DNA of 8,803 nucleotides from RGIG7949 sp045628845 (GTDB lineage: Bacteria; Bacillota; Clostridia; Oscillospirales; Oscillospiraceae): NCBI GenBank assembly GCA_045628845.1, contig JAZQQE010000077.1, positions 1 through 8,803 on the forward strand, given 5' to 3'. Shown one piece after another: positions 1 to 5,871 of this stretch. The notes beneath the pieces are model-generated. The model made no database searches. It was not told the DNA's origin and saw only the letters and a program-made list of their open reading frames with translations. Made by a program: the position numbers and the translations under genes. Numbering within the stretch: the first letter of the stretch is position 1; every line of letters starts with the position of its first letter.

Positions 1-166
1 AAGCCTCATTTGAGGCTTATGCAAAGGAAAATCGCAAACGATTTTCCTTTGCACGATGCTCATTGCAATGACTATCGTCTTTTTTTCTCTGAAAAACAGC
101 CAACAAATCGTAGATTTGTTGTCGAAACAATCTTCTAACAGATTGTTTCGATTCCCGATAGTCATT
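1..166. repeat. Nested palindromic element (cluster of inverted repeats)
   Basis: This AT-rich block is built from perfect or near-perfect inverted repeats. The arms are 1-8/11-18 (8 bp, 2-base gap), 21-34/39-52 (14 bp, 4-base loop), 101-109/113-121 (9 bp, 3-base loop) and 123-133/140-150 (11 bp, 6-base loop). An outer 11-bp pair, 67-77 with 156-166 (AATGACTATCG / CGATAGTCATT), encloses the last two hairpins, so 67-166 can fold as a closed multi-branch structure. Base composition contrasts sharply with the GC-rich genes that follow. I see no transposase and no clear target-site duplication. Dispersed palindromic elements of this look occur between genes in gut Clostridia (my recollection, not checked). 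It could instead be a cis-acting RNA leader for the next gene. The palindromes are certain; the identity as a mobile or dispersed repeat is inferred. Confidence 0.7.
53..86 (+). terminator. Possible intrinsic terminator inside the palindrome block
   Basis: Bases 53-63 can pair with 68-78 (ACGAT with ATCGT at the base, one G-T pair, one C-C mismatch, then TCAT/ATGA), followed by seven T residues at 80-86. It would end transcription arriving from a gene before the window. The stem is imperfect and AT-rich, so it is weaker than the rplS terminator. Bases 67-77 are also used by the long-range stem with 156-166, so the two folds exclude each other. Confidence 0.35.
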
Positions 167-187
167 ATAAAGAACGGAGGTGAGATG

Positions 188-421
188 ATGGAGCTTTTCA
201 GGCATACCGGAGTGCGGCTCGCGCTCTGTGCGGTCATACTTGCCGCTGCGGCCGCCGTACGCCTCTTCTGGCCGGAGGGCACGCAGAGGGCGGCGCAGGC
301 ACTCGCTCCGGTGCTGTATGAGAGCCTCGACCTGCGCGAGGCGGCGGAGACGCTCGGCGGCGCGATAGGCGGGAGCGTCGCGCCGGAGGAGGTGCTCGCC
401 GTATTTTTCCTGACGGATTGA
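188..421 (+). CDS. Small one-pass membrane protein, possibly a reduced SpoIVFA-like protein
   Basis: A 77-aa protein. The start is chosen at ATG 188, seven bases after GGAGG (176-180); ATG 185 would sit only four bases away. The frame is open upstream to 56, but that part only reads through the palindrome block. A short basic N-terminus (MELFRHTGVR) leads into one Ala/Leu/Val-rich membrane segment at about residues 9-25, then about 50 residues rich in Ala and Glu, presumably outside the cytoplasm. Its stop overlaps the start of the M50 protease gene by four bases (TTGA), so the two are probably translationally coupled. In related Clostridia a membrane-anchored M23 (SpoIVFA-like) protein often precedes this protease (recollection). 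Here there is a similar N-terminal layout but no M23 domain, so it could be a truncated or minimal partner. No family is recognised with certainty. Confidence 0.6.
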   Translation: MELFRHTGVRLALCAVILAAAAAVRLFWPEGTQRAAQALAPVLYESLDLREAAETLGGAIGGSVAPEEVLAVFFLTD

Positions 422-984
422 GAGCGGGGAGGTTTGAAGTCGGCTGCGGTTTCCTCCTTGCCGCGGCCGCGATAGTCTTTTTCGGCGGCACGGAGACTCT
501 GCTGTGCCTCGCGGCGGCCTCCGCGGTACACGAGGCGGGGCACCTCGCCGCGCTCCGCGCCTTCGGCGTGCGCGCGGAGAAAATCAAGCTCGGCGTATCG
601 GGCGCCGTCATCGCCGCAGACACCTCGCGCCTCACCTTCGCGCGGGAGGCCCTCGCGGCCGCCGCGGGGCCTGCCGCGGGCCTTGCCGCGGCGTTTGCTT
701 TCGCGCGCTTCTTTCCCGCCTTTGCGGGCACGAGCGCGGCGCTGAGCCTGTTCAACCTGCTGCCGTGCGGGAGCTTCGACGGCGGGCGGATACTGCGCGC
801 CGTGCTCCTTGCCTTCGCCTCGCCGCGGGCAGCCGATACCGTGCTGACACTCACGACCTGCGCCGCAGTTTTTGCCTTCACGGTGCTCGCCGTGCTCGCG
901 GGGACGCCCGCCGCCTCCGTGACCTTCCTCGTCACCGCCGTATGCGCCTCCGCGGGGTTGACACGGGGGGATATAATTAAGTAA
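418..984 (+). CDS. M50 family intramembrane metalloprotease, SpoIVFB-like (site-2 protease)
   Basis: A 188-aa polytopic membrane protein. The zinc-binding HExxH motif is at residues 38-42 (HEAGH), within a hydrophobic segment. The second conserved motif, NLLP...DGGR, is at residues 113-124, with Asp121 the expected third zinc ligand. Further hydrophobic segments lie at about 11-35, 75-110, 125-160 and 163-178. In sporulating Firmicutes, SpoIVFB cleaves pro-sigma-K inside the mother-cell-derived membrane. The fold fits that group, but this protein is about 100 residues shorter than Bacillus SpoIVFB and lacks its C-terminal CBS domain, so the substrate is uncertain. The start is taken as TTG 418, which overlaps the preceding stop (TTGA). 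No in-frame ATG lies before the HExxH motif, and the nearest GGAGG is about 25 bases upstream, so translation probably depends on coupling. Catalytic assignment is firm; the spoIVFB identity is inferred. Confidence 0.85.
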   Translation: MRAGRFEVGCGFLLAAAAIVFFGGTETLLCLAAASAVHEAGHLAALRAFGVRAEKIKLGVSGAVIAADTSRLTFAREALAAAAGPAAGLAAAFAFARFFPAFAGTSAALSLFNLLPCGSFDGGRILRAVLLAFASPRAADTVLTLTTCAAVFAFTVLAVLAGTPAASVTFLVTAVCASAGLTRGDIIK

Positions 985-1005
985 ATGCGACAAAAGGAGC
1001 TGCCA

Positions 1006-2832
1006 ATGAGACCCGAAATCGAAAAACTGCTCCCGAACGTGCAGAAGCCGGCCAGATATACGGGCGGCGAGTTCGGAGAAATAAAGAAAAAGGACGCCGA
1101 CACCCGTGTCGCGCTGTGCTTCCCGGACGTGTATGAGATAGGTATGTCCAACCTCGGCGTCAAGATACTGTACGGGACTCTCAACGCCATGGACGGAGTT
1201 GCCTGCGAGCGCGTGTTCGAGCCGTGGGGCGACATGGCGGGGCTCCTGCGCGAGAGCGGGGAATCACTCTTCTCCCTCGAAACGGGGACGCCGCTCGGGC
1301 AGTTCGATATGATAGGCTTCTCCGTCGGCTACGAGATGTCGTACGTCGGCATCCTCAATATGCTCCGCCTCGCGCGCATACCTCTGCGCGCCGAGGAACG
1401 CACGGAGCTCTCTCCGATAGTCTTCGCCGGCGGTGCGTGCATGTTCAACTGCGAGCCGATAGCGGACTTTATCGACCTTGCCGTCATAGGCGAGGGCGAG
1501 GTGATGGACTGCGAGCTCGTCGAGCTGTACAGGAAGGCGAAGAGGGAAAACCTCACGAAGGCGGAATTTCTCCGCCGCGCCTCGCACATAGACGGCGTGT
1601 ACGTCCCGTCTCTGTACCGCGTGGAGTACGGTGAAGACGGCACGATATCCGCCTTTGAGCCCATGGACGGCGCTCCGGAGACGGTCGTCAAGCGCATCGT
1701 CGAGGACCTTGACAGCTCGTATTTCCCGACGGACGGCATAGTCCCGTCGACGGAGATAGTGCACGACCGCTCCGTGCTCGAGCTCTTCCGCGGCTGCATC
1801 CGCGGCTGCCGCTTCTGCCAGGCGGGCTATACTTACAGACCCGTCCGCTCCAAGTCCGTCGAGACGCTGACGCGGCAGGGCATAGAGAGCATGAAGAATT
1901 CAGGCTACCGGGAGATAAGCCTCTCGTCCCTCAGCAGCAGCGACTATCCGGGCCTCGAGCAGCTCTGCGACAATCTGCTCGAATGGTGCGAGCCTAACAT
2001 GGCGAGCCTGTCCCTGCCGTCCCTGCGCGCGGACAACTTCTCCATGGAGCTCATGAAAAAGGTGCAGAAGGTGCGCCGCAGCGGGCTCACGTTCGCGCCC
2101 GAGGCGGGCTCACAGCGTCTGCGCGACGTCATTAACAAAAACGTGACCGAGGAGGACGTGCTCGCGTCGTGCCGTACGGCGTGCGAGGGCGGCTGGAACG
2201 CGGTCAAGCTCTATTTCATGCTCGGACTGCCGACCGAAACGGACGAGGACGTGCTCGCGATAGCAGACCTCGCATACAAGGTCATAGGCCAGTTCAAGCG
2301 CTACGCAACGAATAAGGCCAGAGGCGTCCGCGTCACGGTGAGCGCCGCCTGCTTCGTTCCGAAGCCAATGACCCCGTTCCAGTGGGAGGCGCAGGATACG
2401 CGCGCGGAATTCGCGCGCAAGATAGACCTTCTCAAGGAGGCCCTGCGCTCGAAGGCCATATCCTTCAGCTGGCACGAGCCGGGCGTCAGCTTCATCGAAG
2501 CCGTGCTCGCCCGCGGAGACAGACGTCTCGCTCCCGTGCTCGAAAGAGTGCTCGACACCTGCGGCGGCCTGCAGGCGTGGGACGAATATTTCAGCTTTGA
2601 CAAATGGATGGACGCTTTCGCCTGCTGCGGCGTCGACCCCGACTTTTACGCCGTGCGCGAGCGCGGTGAGGACGAGATACTTCCGTGGTCCCGCATTTCC
2701 GCCGGCGTGACGCAGGCGCATCTCCTGCGCGAGAGAAGACTCTCCCGCGAGGAGAAGACGACGCCCGACTGCCGCGAGAGATGCTCCGGCTGCGGAGCGG
2801 ACAGACTGGGGGGCGAGTGCCGTGAACGTTAG
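1006..2832 (+). CDS. TIGR03960-family radical SAM protein with B12-binding-like N-terminal domain
   Basis: A 608-aa protein. The start is ATG 1006, six bases after AAAGGAG (993-999); the in-frame ATG at 985 has no ribosome binding site. Residues about 30-170 form a B12-binding-like (Rossmann) region (FPDVYEIGMSNLG at 39-51), but I see no DxHxxG cobalamin motif. The radical SAM core follows, with its 4Fe-4S cysteines in CIRGCRFC: Cys264, Cys268 and Cys271, spaced CX3CX2C. The C-terminus has a second group, Cys589, Cys593, Cys596 and Cys605, which could hold another cluster or a zinc ion. The family is widespread in Clostridia and almost always paired with a TIGR03936/DUF2344 gene, as here (11-base overlap with the next gene). 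The substrate is unknown to me, and the name B12-binding comes from family homology rather than from a cobalamin motif seen here. Confidence 0.92.
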   Translation: MRPEIEKLLPNVQKPARYTGGEFGEIKKKDADTRVALCFPDVYEIGMSNLGVKILYGTLNAMDGVACERVFEPWGDMAGLLRESGESLFSLETGTPLGQFDMIGFSVGYEMSYVGILNMLRLARIPLRAEERTELSPIVFAGGACMFNCEPIADFIDLAVIGEGEVMDCELVELYRKAKRENLTKAEFLRRASHIDGVYVPSLYRVEYGEDGTISAFEPMDGAPETVVKRIVEDLDSSYFPTDGIVPSTEIVHDRSVLELFRGCIRGCRFCQAGYTYRPVRSKSVETLTRQGIESMKNSGYREISLSSLSSSDYPGLEQLCDNLLEWCEPNMASLSLPSLRADNFSMELMKKVQKVRRSGLTFAPEAGSQRLRDVINKNVTEEDVLASCRTACEGGWNAVKLYFMLGLPTETDEDVLAIADLAYKVIGQFKRYATNKARGVRVTVSAACFVPKPMTPFQWEAQDTRAEFARKIDLLKEALRSKAISFSWHEPGVSFIEAVLARGDRRLAPVLERVLDTCGGLQAWDEYFSFDKWMDAFACCGVDPDFYAVRERGEDEILPWSRISAGVTQAHLLRERRLSREEKTTPDCRERCSGCGADRLGGECRER

Positions 2833-3466
2833 ATTCAGATATACGAAGACCGGGCGCGCGAAGTACATCTCGCACCTCGATATGCTGCGGACGTTCCAAC
2901 GCGCCTTCGCACGCGCCGGGATAGACGTAAATCACAGCGAGGGCTTCAATCCGCACCCCAAATTCAACCTCGTGCTCCCTCTGCCGACCTGCTGCGAGAG
3001 CCTCTGCGAATTCCTCGACGCCGACGTGGCGTCGGAGCGCGGAGCGAACGAGCTCTGCCGCGCGCTCGGCGAGACTCTGCCGGAGGGGATACGCATCGAG
3101 AGCGCGGCGGCGCCCGTCATGAAGGCGGGAAGCGTGCGCTTCGCGTCGTGGAGCTGCCTCATAAGGCTCGATTCCGCCTCCCCGCAGGAGACGGCGCAGT
3201 ACGTCGGAGGCGTACTCTCGGCGGATCCCATCCCCGTCGTAAAGAAGACCAAGCGCGGCGAATCCGTCATAGACCTTGCCGGACACATGAAGGATCTGCG
3301 CGTGCACACGGAGGACAGGGGAGTGCGCATAGACGTCACTCTGCCGTGCTTCGAGCCCTCCCTGACACCGCGAAACCTGCTCGCTGCGCTGCCCGACCTG
3401 CCCGCGTATACCGAATACTGCGTCAGGACGGCCGTTTTTAATGAAAAAATGGAACCTTTTTGCTGA
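2822..3466 (+). CDS. TIGR03936 / DUF2344 radical SAM-linked protein
   Basis: A 214-aa soluble protein. It starts with GTG 2822, eight bases after a run of six G (2808-2813), inside the last codons of the radical SAM gene. The N-terminal family signature is clear: RFRYTKTGRAKYISHLDMLR at residues 4-23, then GFNPHPK at 41-47, the most conserved element of DUF2344. The C-terminal half is more variable and ends in LPAYTEYCVRTAVF before a short tail. In other bacteria this domain is encoded beside, or fused to, the TIGR03960 radical SAM protein, so the two very likely act together. The 11-base overlap supports stoichiometric co-translation. No activity is known to me and no catalytic residues can be named. 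The stop codon lies only eight bases before the -35 box of the rplS promoter, with no terminator between. Confidence 0.9.
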   Translation: MNVRFRYTKTGRAKYISHLDMLRTFQRAFARAGIDVNHSEGFNPHPKFNLVLPLPTCCESLCEFLDADVASERGANELCRALGETLPEGIRIESAAAPVMKAGSVRFASWSCLIRLDSASPQETAQYVGGVLSADPIPVVKKTKRGESVIDLAGHMKDLRVHTEDRGVRIDVTLPCFEPSLTPRNLLAALPDLPAYTEYCVRTAVFNEKMEPFC

Positions 3467-3473
3467 AAAAAGC

Positions 3474-3502
3474 TTGCAATCGCGAATAAATCATGCTATT
3501 AT
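3474..3502 (+). promoter_or_regulatory. Sigma-A type extended -10 promoter for rplS
   Basis: TTGCAA (3474-3479) is followed after exactly 17 bases by TATTAT (3497-3502), with a TGC extended -10 element at 3494-3496. Transcription would start near 3508-3510, about 100 bases before the rplS start codon. The near-consensus boxes and ideal spacing fit a strong housekeeping promoter for a ribosomal protein gene. Confidence 0.85.
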
Positions 3503-3508
3503 ACTTCG

Positions 3509-3600
3509 GCGTTGGTCCGCAGACCGGCGTAGTAGCGGCTCCGCCGCTTAGAAGGATGGTCCTCTGCCGCATGGCATGAACATCTGCCGAGAAGGGAGGA
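3509..3600 (+). ncRNA. Structured rplS 5' leader, candidate ribosomal protein L19 leader
   Basis: The untranslated region before rplS contains a 9-bp hairpin, 3509-3517 with 3522-3530 (loop CGCA, three G-T pairs), and a second GC hairpin, 3534-3539 with 3543-3548 (loop TCC). Further downstream, GGCA (3573-3576) can pair with TGCC (3585-3588) just before the Shine-Dalgarno sequence. An autoregulatory L19 leader is a known family in low-GC Gram-positives (Rfam L19_leader). I assign this region to that role by position and by the hairpins, not by a covariance match. It could act at translation initiation, because the last structure adjoins GGGAGG (3594-3599). Confidence 0.5.
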
Positions 3601-3608
3601 AATTTATC

Positions 3609-3950
3609 ATGGATCTCGTTAAAGTTCTCTCCGAGCAGTATCAGAAGCCTGAGGCTCCTGCCGTTGAAGTGGGCGATACCGTCCGCGTCAACGTTAAGAT
3701 CAAGGAAGGCAACCGCGAGCGTGTTCAGGCCTTTGAAGGTACTGTCATCGCCAAGAAGCACGGCGGCATTTCCGAAACGATCACGGTCCGCCGCATCGCT
3801 TATAACGTCGGCGTGGAGAAGGTCTTCCCCATCCACTCCCCGAACATCGTCTCCATCGAGACGATCCGCAGAGGTAAGGTCAGACGTGCCAAGCTGTACT
3901 ACATCCGCGACAGGATCGGCAAGAAGGCCAAGGTCAAGGAAAGACTCTGA
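3609..3950 (+). CDS. rplS: 50S ribosomal protein L19
   Basis: A 113-aa protein, matching the usual L19 length of about 115. It sits at the 30S-50S interface of the ribosome. The family pattern is clear from end to end: VEVGDTVRVNVKIKEGNRER, then the QAFEGTVIAKKHGG segment, FPIHSPNI, and the basic tail RRGKVRRAKLYYIRDRIGKKAKVKE. The start is ATG 3609, nine bases after GGGAGG (3594-3599); an earlier in-frame ATG at 3576 falls in the leader and is rejected. The gene stands alone between its own promoter and a strong terminator. Codon use is that of a highly expressed gene: its 11 Ile codons are ten ATC, one ATT and no ATA, unlike its neighbours, which use ATA heavily. Confidence 0.98.
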   Translation: MDLVKVLSEQYQKPEAPAVEVGDTVRVNVKIKEGNRERVQAFEGTVIAKKHGGISETITVRRIAYNVGVEKVFPIHSPNIVSIETIRRGKVRRAKLYYIRDRIGKKAKVKERL

Positions 3951-3956
3951 TTACGG

Positions 3957-3990
3957 AAAAAACGCTCCGGACTCCGGAGCGTTTTTTATT
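3957..3990 (+). terminator. Strong intrinsic terminator of rplS
   Basis: A perfect 14-bp inverted repeat, 3957-3970 with 3974-3987 (core ACGCTCCGG / CCGGAGCGT, loop ACT), ends in a run of six T and starts six bases after the rplS stop codon. The A-run on the left arm would let it work in the other direction too, although no - strand gene converges here. Confidence 0.95.
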
Positions 3991-4023
3991 TTCCCCGTTT
4001 TTCGCCGTATTGAAATTTGCTTA

Positions 4024-4060
4024 TTGTGAAGCCGGGAAAATAATGATAAAATAATATAAT
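4024..4060 (+). promoter_or_regulatory. Probable promoter of the lepB-rbgA-rnhB operon
   Basis: TTGTGA (4024-4029) is followed after 17 bases by TAAAAT (4047-4052), with TGA at 4044-4046 serving as an extended -10. A perfect TATAAT at 4055-4060 is an alternative -10, but its 17-base upstream position reads CCGGGA. The region between the rplS terminator and lepB is strikingly AT-rich. Transcription would begin near 4059-4067, some 30-40 bases before lepB. Confidence 0.65.
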
Positions 4061-4096
4061 GCCGAAGAGGCGGAATATTATCTGCGAGGTGCGCCG

Positions 4097-4642
4097 ATGG
4101 ATAAGAAGCTCCCGGAGAAAACAAATACCAGGCAGGAGGTCTACGACTGGATACAGTGCGTCGTGACCGCGCTCGTCTGCGCCATTCTCATATTCGTGTT
4201 CGTCGGCCGCGTCATCGGCGTCGACGGAGATTCCATGAAGAATACGCTCTTCAACGGCGAGCGACTCGTCGTGTCCAACCTCTTCTACAAGCCCAAGCAG
4301 GGCGACATCGTCGTGCTGACGAAGGAGTCCTTCATGGAGCAGCCGATAGTCAAGCGCGTCATCGCCGTCGAGGGGCAGACGATAGACATCGATTTCGACA
4401 CCGGCATGGTGAGGATAGACGGCGAGATACTGCAGGAGAACTATATCGCCGCGCCAACCCACAGATACTACGACGTGACCTTCCCGCAGACCGTGCCCGA
4501 GGGGTGCGTGTTCGTCATGGGTGACAACAGAAACGCGAGCAACGACAGCCGCAACAGTACGCTCGGCATGGTAGACACACGCTGCATCATGGGCAGAGCA
4601 TACATGGTCATCCTGCCCGTTTCGAAGATAAAGCTTCTCTGA
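4097..4642 (+). CDS. lepB: Signal peptidase I (S26 family)
   Basis: A 181-aa enzyme that removes signal peptides from secreted proteins on the outer face of the cytoplasmic membrane. One transmembrane anchor lies at about residues 19-40. The catalytic serine is Ser46 in GDSMKNTL (box B), and the general-base lysine is Lys86 in VKRVIAVEG (box D). GDNR at 142-145 and SNDSR at 148-152 make box E. Length, single anchor and boxes match Gram-positive type I signal peptidases (SipS-like). The start ATG 4097 follows GAGGTG (4086-4091) at normal spacing. It is the first gene after the probable promoter. Its stop shares one base with the next start (TGATG), suggesting stop-restart coupling. Location beside rplS and rbgA is the common Firmicutes arrangement. 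Confidence 0.96.
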   Translation: MDKKLPEKTNTRQEVYDWIQCVVTALVCAILIFVFVGRVIGVDGDSMKNTLFNGERLVVSNLFYKPKQGDIVVLTKESFMEQPIVKRVIAVEGQTIDIDFDTGMVRIDGEILQENYIAAPTHRYYDVTFPQTVPEGCVFVMGDNRNASNDSRNSTLGMVDTRCIMGRAYMVILPVSKIKLL

Positions 4643-5862
4643 TGGCGGCAAAGGGGAGAATTGACGCAAATGCGTGGAAGCGCATCGCGGTGTTCGCGGT
4701 GCTCGCCGCGCTGTATATAGCCGCGTTTGCCGCCGTGAGCCGCACGCCGTTTTACGACGTGACCGGCGCTCACAACGACAGACTCTTTTCCTCCGACGAC
4801 GTGTATTACGTGACGGAATTCTTCTCCGATACGATGGACGATTCGCCGCGCGTCATCAAGCATCCGCTGCTCATCGTCTTCGGCTGCGTATTCACGAAGG
4901 CGGAGCGCCTCGTGCTCGGCGAGATAAGCTGGAAGCACCACTACCAGCTCATCGTACTGACGCAGATGGTGTGCTCGCTGCTCTCCTCGGTGTTCCTCGA
5001 CCTGATACTCGAAAAGCAGTACGGGATGAAGCCGCGGCGCGCGCTTCTCCTGTGCGCGATATACTCGCTGTCGTTTTCGACGGTGTTCTATACGTTCGTC
5101 GCAGAGAGCTATATAGGCTCGTCGCTCATTCTCATCATGACGTTCTATTTCGCCCGTGAGAAGAAGTCCGTCATGACGGCGCTGCTCGGCGTTATGGCGG
5201 CGGGCATCACGATAACGAACGCCGTCCTCTGGGCGATAATAGTGCTCTGCTGCGGCGGAGTGAAAAAGCGCACCGTGCTGACGCTCCTCTGCGCGGGAGC
5301 GGCGTTCTGTGCCGTCGTTGCGGCGCTGCCAATCCGCGGGGCGTTCTTCGGCAATATAATCGCAGGCGGCATAAACAGCGCCCATAATTTCACGGACAGA
5401 TTCACCTTCGGCGAGACGCTGCGGCGCATATTCTTCGTGTTCTTCGGCTCGACGGCGTTTTACCTCGACACGGTGAACGCCTCGCCCTTCGGTGAATTCG
5501 AGGGCGACGCGCTCTCGTTTGTCCCGTCGGCGTCCGCGGCCGTCGTCATAGCCTCCGCCGTGTGGCTCGCGTTCCTCGTGTACGCCGCCGTACGGTACCG
5601 CAGGGACAAAATGCTCCTCGCTCCGCTTGCCGTGCTCGCCGTGAACCTCATCCTTCACGGTGCCGTGAGCTACGGACTCAAGGAGGGCTTCCTCTATTCG
5701 CTCCATCACCTGCCGGCGCAGATGCTCATAGCCGCCCTGCCGCTCGCGCGGGGGGAGGGCAAGTGCCGATGGGAGACGGCGGTGCTCGGAGCGTACCTCG
5801 TGTGCGTACTGGTTCTGAACGTGCCGGGCTGGCGTGAGCTCGCGGCGTTCATGATGAGATAA
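4642..5862 (+). CDS. Polytopic membrane protein, GT-C glycosyltransferase-like layout, function unknown
   Basis: A 406-aa integral membrane protein that I do not recognise with certainty. A first membrane helix (about 15-33) is followed by a polar loop of about 40 residues containing paired aspartates (Asp52-Asp53, in SSDDVYYV) and Lys73-His74-Pro75. About eight to ten more hydrophobic segments follow, roughly at 76-90, 101-122, 130-150, 154-170, 177-205, 210-232, 298-325, 332-350 and 382-400. An acidic motif in the first outer loop of a many-helix protein is typical of the GT-C/PMT-ArnT superfamily, which transfers sugars from lipid carriers. DUF6080-like proteins also come to mind. There is no Shine-Dalgarno; the ATG overlaps the lepB stop (TGATG), so translation depends on lepB. 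It separates lepB from rbgA, genes that are usually adjacent (recollection). The gene is real; the function is inference. Confidence 0.85.
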   Translation: MAAKGRIDANAWKRIAVFAVLAALYIAAFAAVSRTPFYDVTGAHNDRLFSSDDVYYVTEFFSDTMDDSPRVIKHPLLIVFGCVFTKAERLVLGEISWKHHYQLIVLTQMVCSLLSSVFLDLILEKQYGMKPRRALLLCAIYSLSFSTVFYTFVAESYIGSSLILIMTFYFAREKKSVMTALLGVMAAGITITNAVLWAIIVLCCGGVKKRTVLTLLCAGAAFCAVVAALPIRGAFFGNIIAGGINSAHNFTDRFTFGETLRRIFFVFFGSTAFYLDTVNASPFGEFEGDALSFVPSASAAVVIASAVWLAFLVYAAVRYRRDKMLLAPLAVLAVNLILHGAVSYGLKEGFLYSLHHLPAQMLIAALPLARGEGKCRWETAVLGAYLVCVLVLNVPGWRELAAFMMR

Positions 5863-5871
5863 GGATTGGAT

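Noticed and set aside
143..171. TTGTTT-17-TATAAA promoter-like match before the 77-aa gene
   Set aside because: Transcription would start at about 178, inside the ribosome binding site, and the -35 match lies in a hairpin arm of the repeat. It is weak and badly placed.
56..187. N-terminal extension of the small membrane protein to ATG 56
   Set aside because: It would translate the hairpins. The GGAGG at 176-180 places the start at 188 (or 185).
17..205. 62-aa open frame on the - strand through the palindrome block
   Set aside because: It has no ribosome binding site that I can see and consists mostly of translated palindrome. Similar short frames are probably misannotations of the repeat.
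958..977. Perfect TTGACA (958-963) and TATAAT (972-977) just before the radical SAM gene
   Set aside because: Only eight bases separate the two boxes, far from the 16-18 needed for a sigma-A promoter. No other -35 lies at the right distance from the TATAAT.
234..1235. 333-aa open frame on the - strand
   Set aside because: Antisense shadow of the M50 protease and radical SAM genes; Ala/Arg/Ser-rich low-complexity product with no motif.
2110..3307. Two - strand frames of 252 and 238 aa (2110-2868 and 2591-3307)
   Set aside because: Both are shadows of the radical SAM and DUF2344 genes, with no domain and no start signal.
3456..3472. CTTTTT...AAAAAG hairpin at the end of the DUF2344 gene as a terminator
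   Set aside because: The stem is almost all A-T and no T-run follows, so it would not terminate.
3576..3608. Earlier ATG (3576) for L19
   Set aside because: It would add MNICREGRKFI, which is not part of L19, and would translate through the Shine-Dalgarno that serves ATG 3609.
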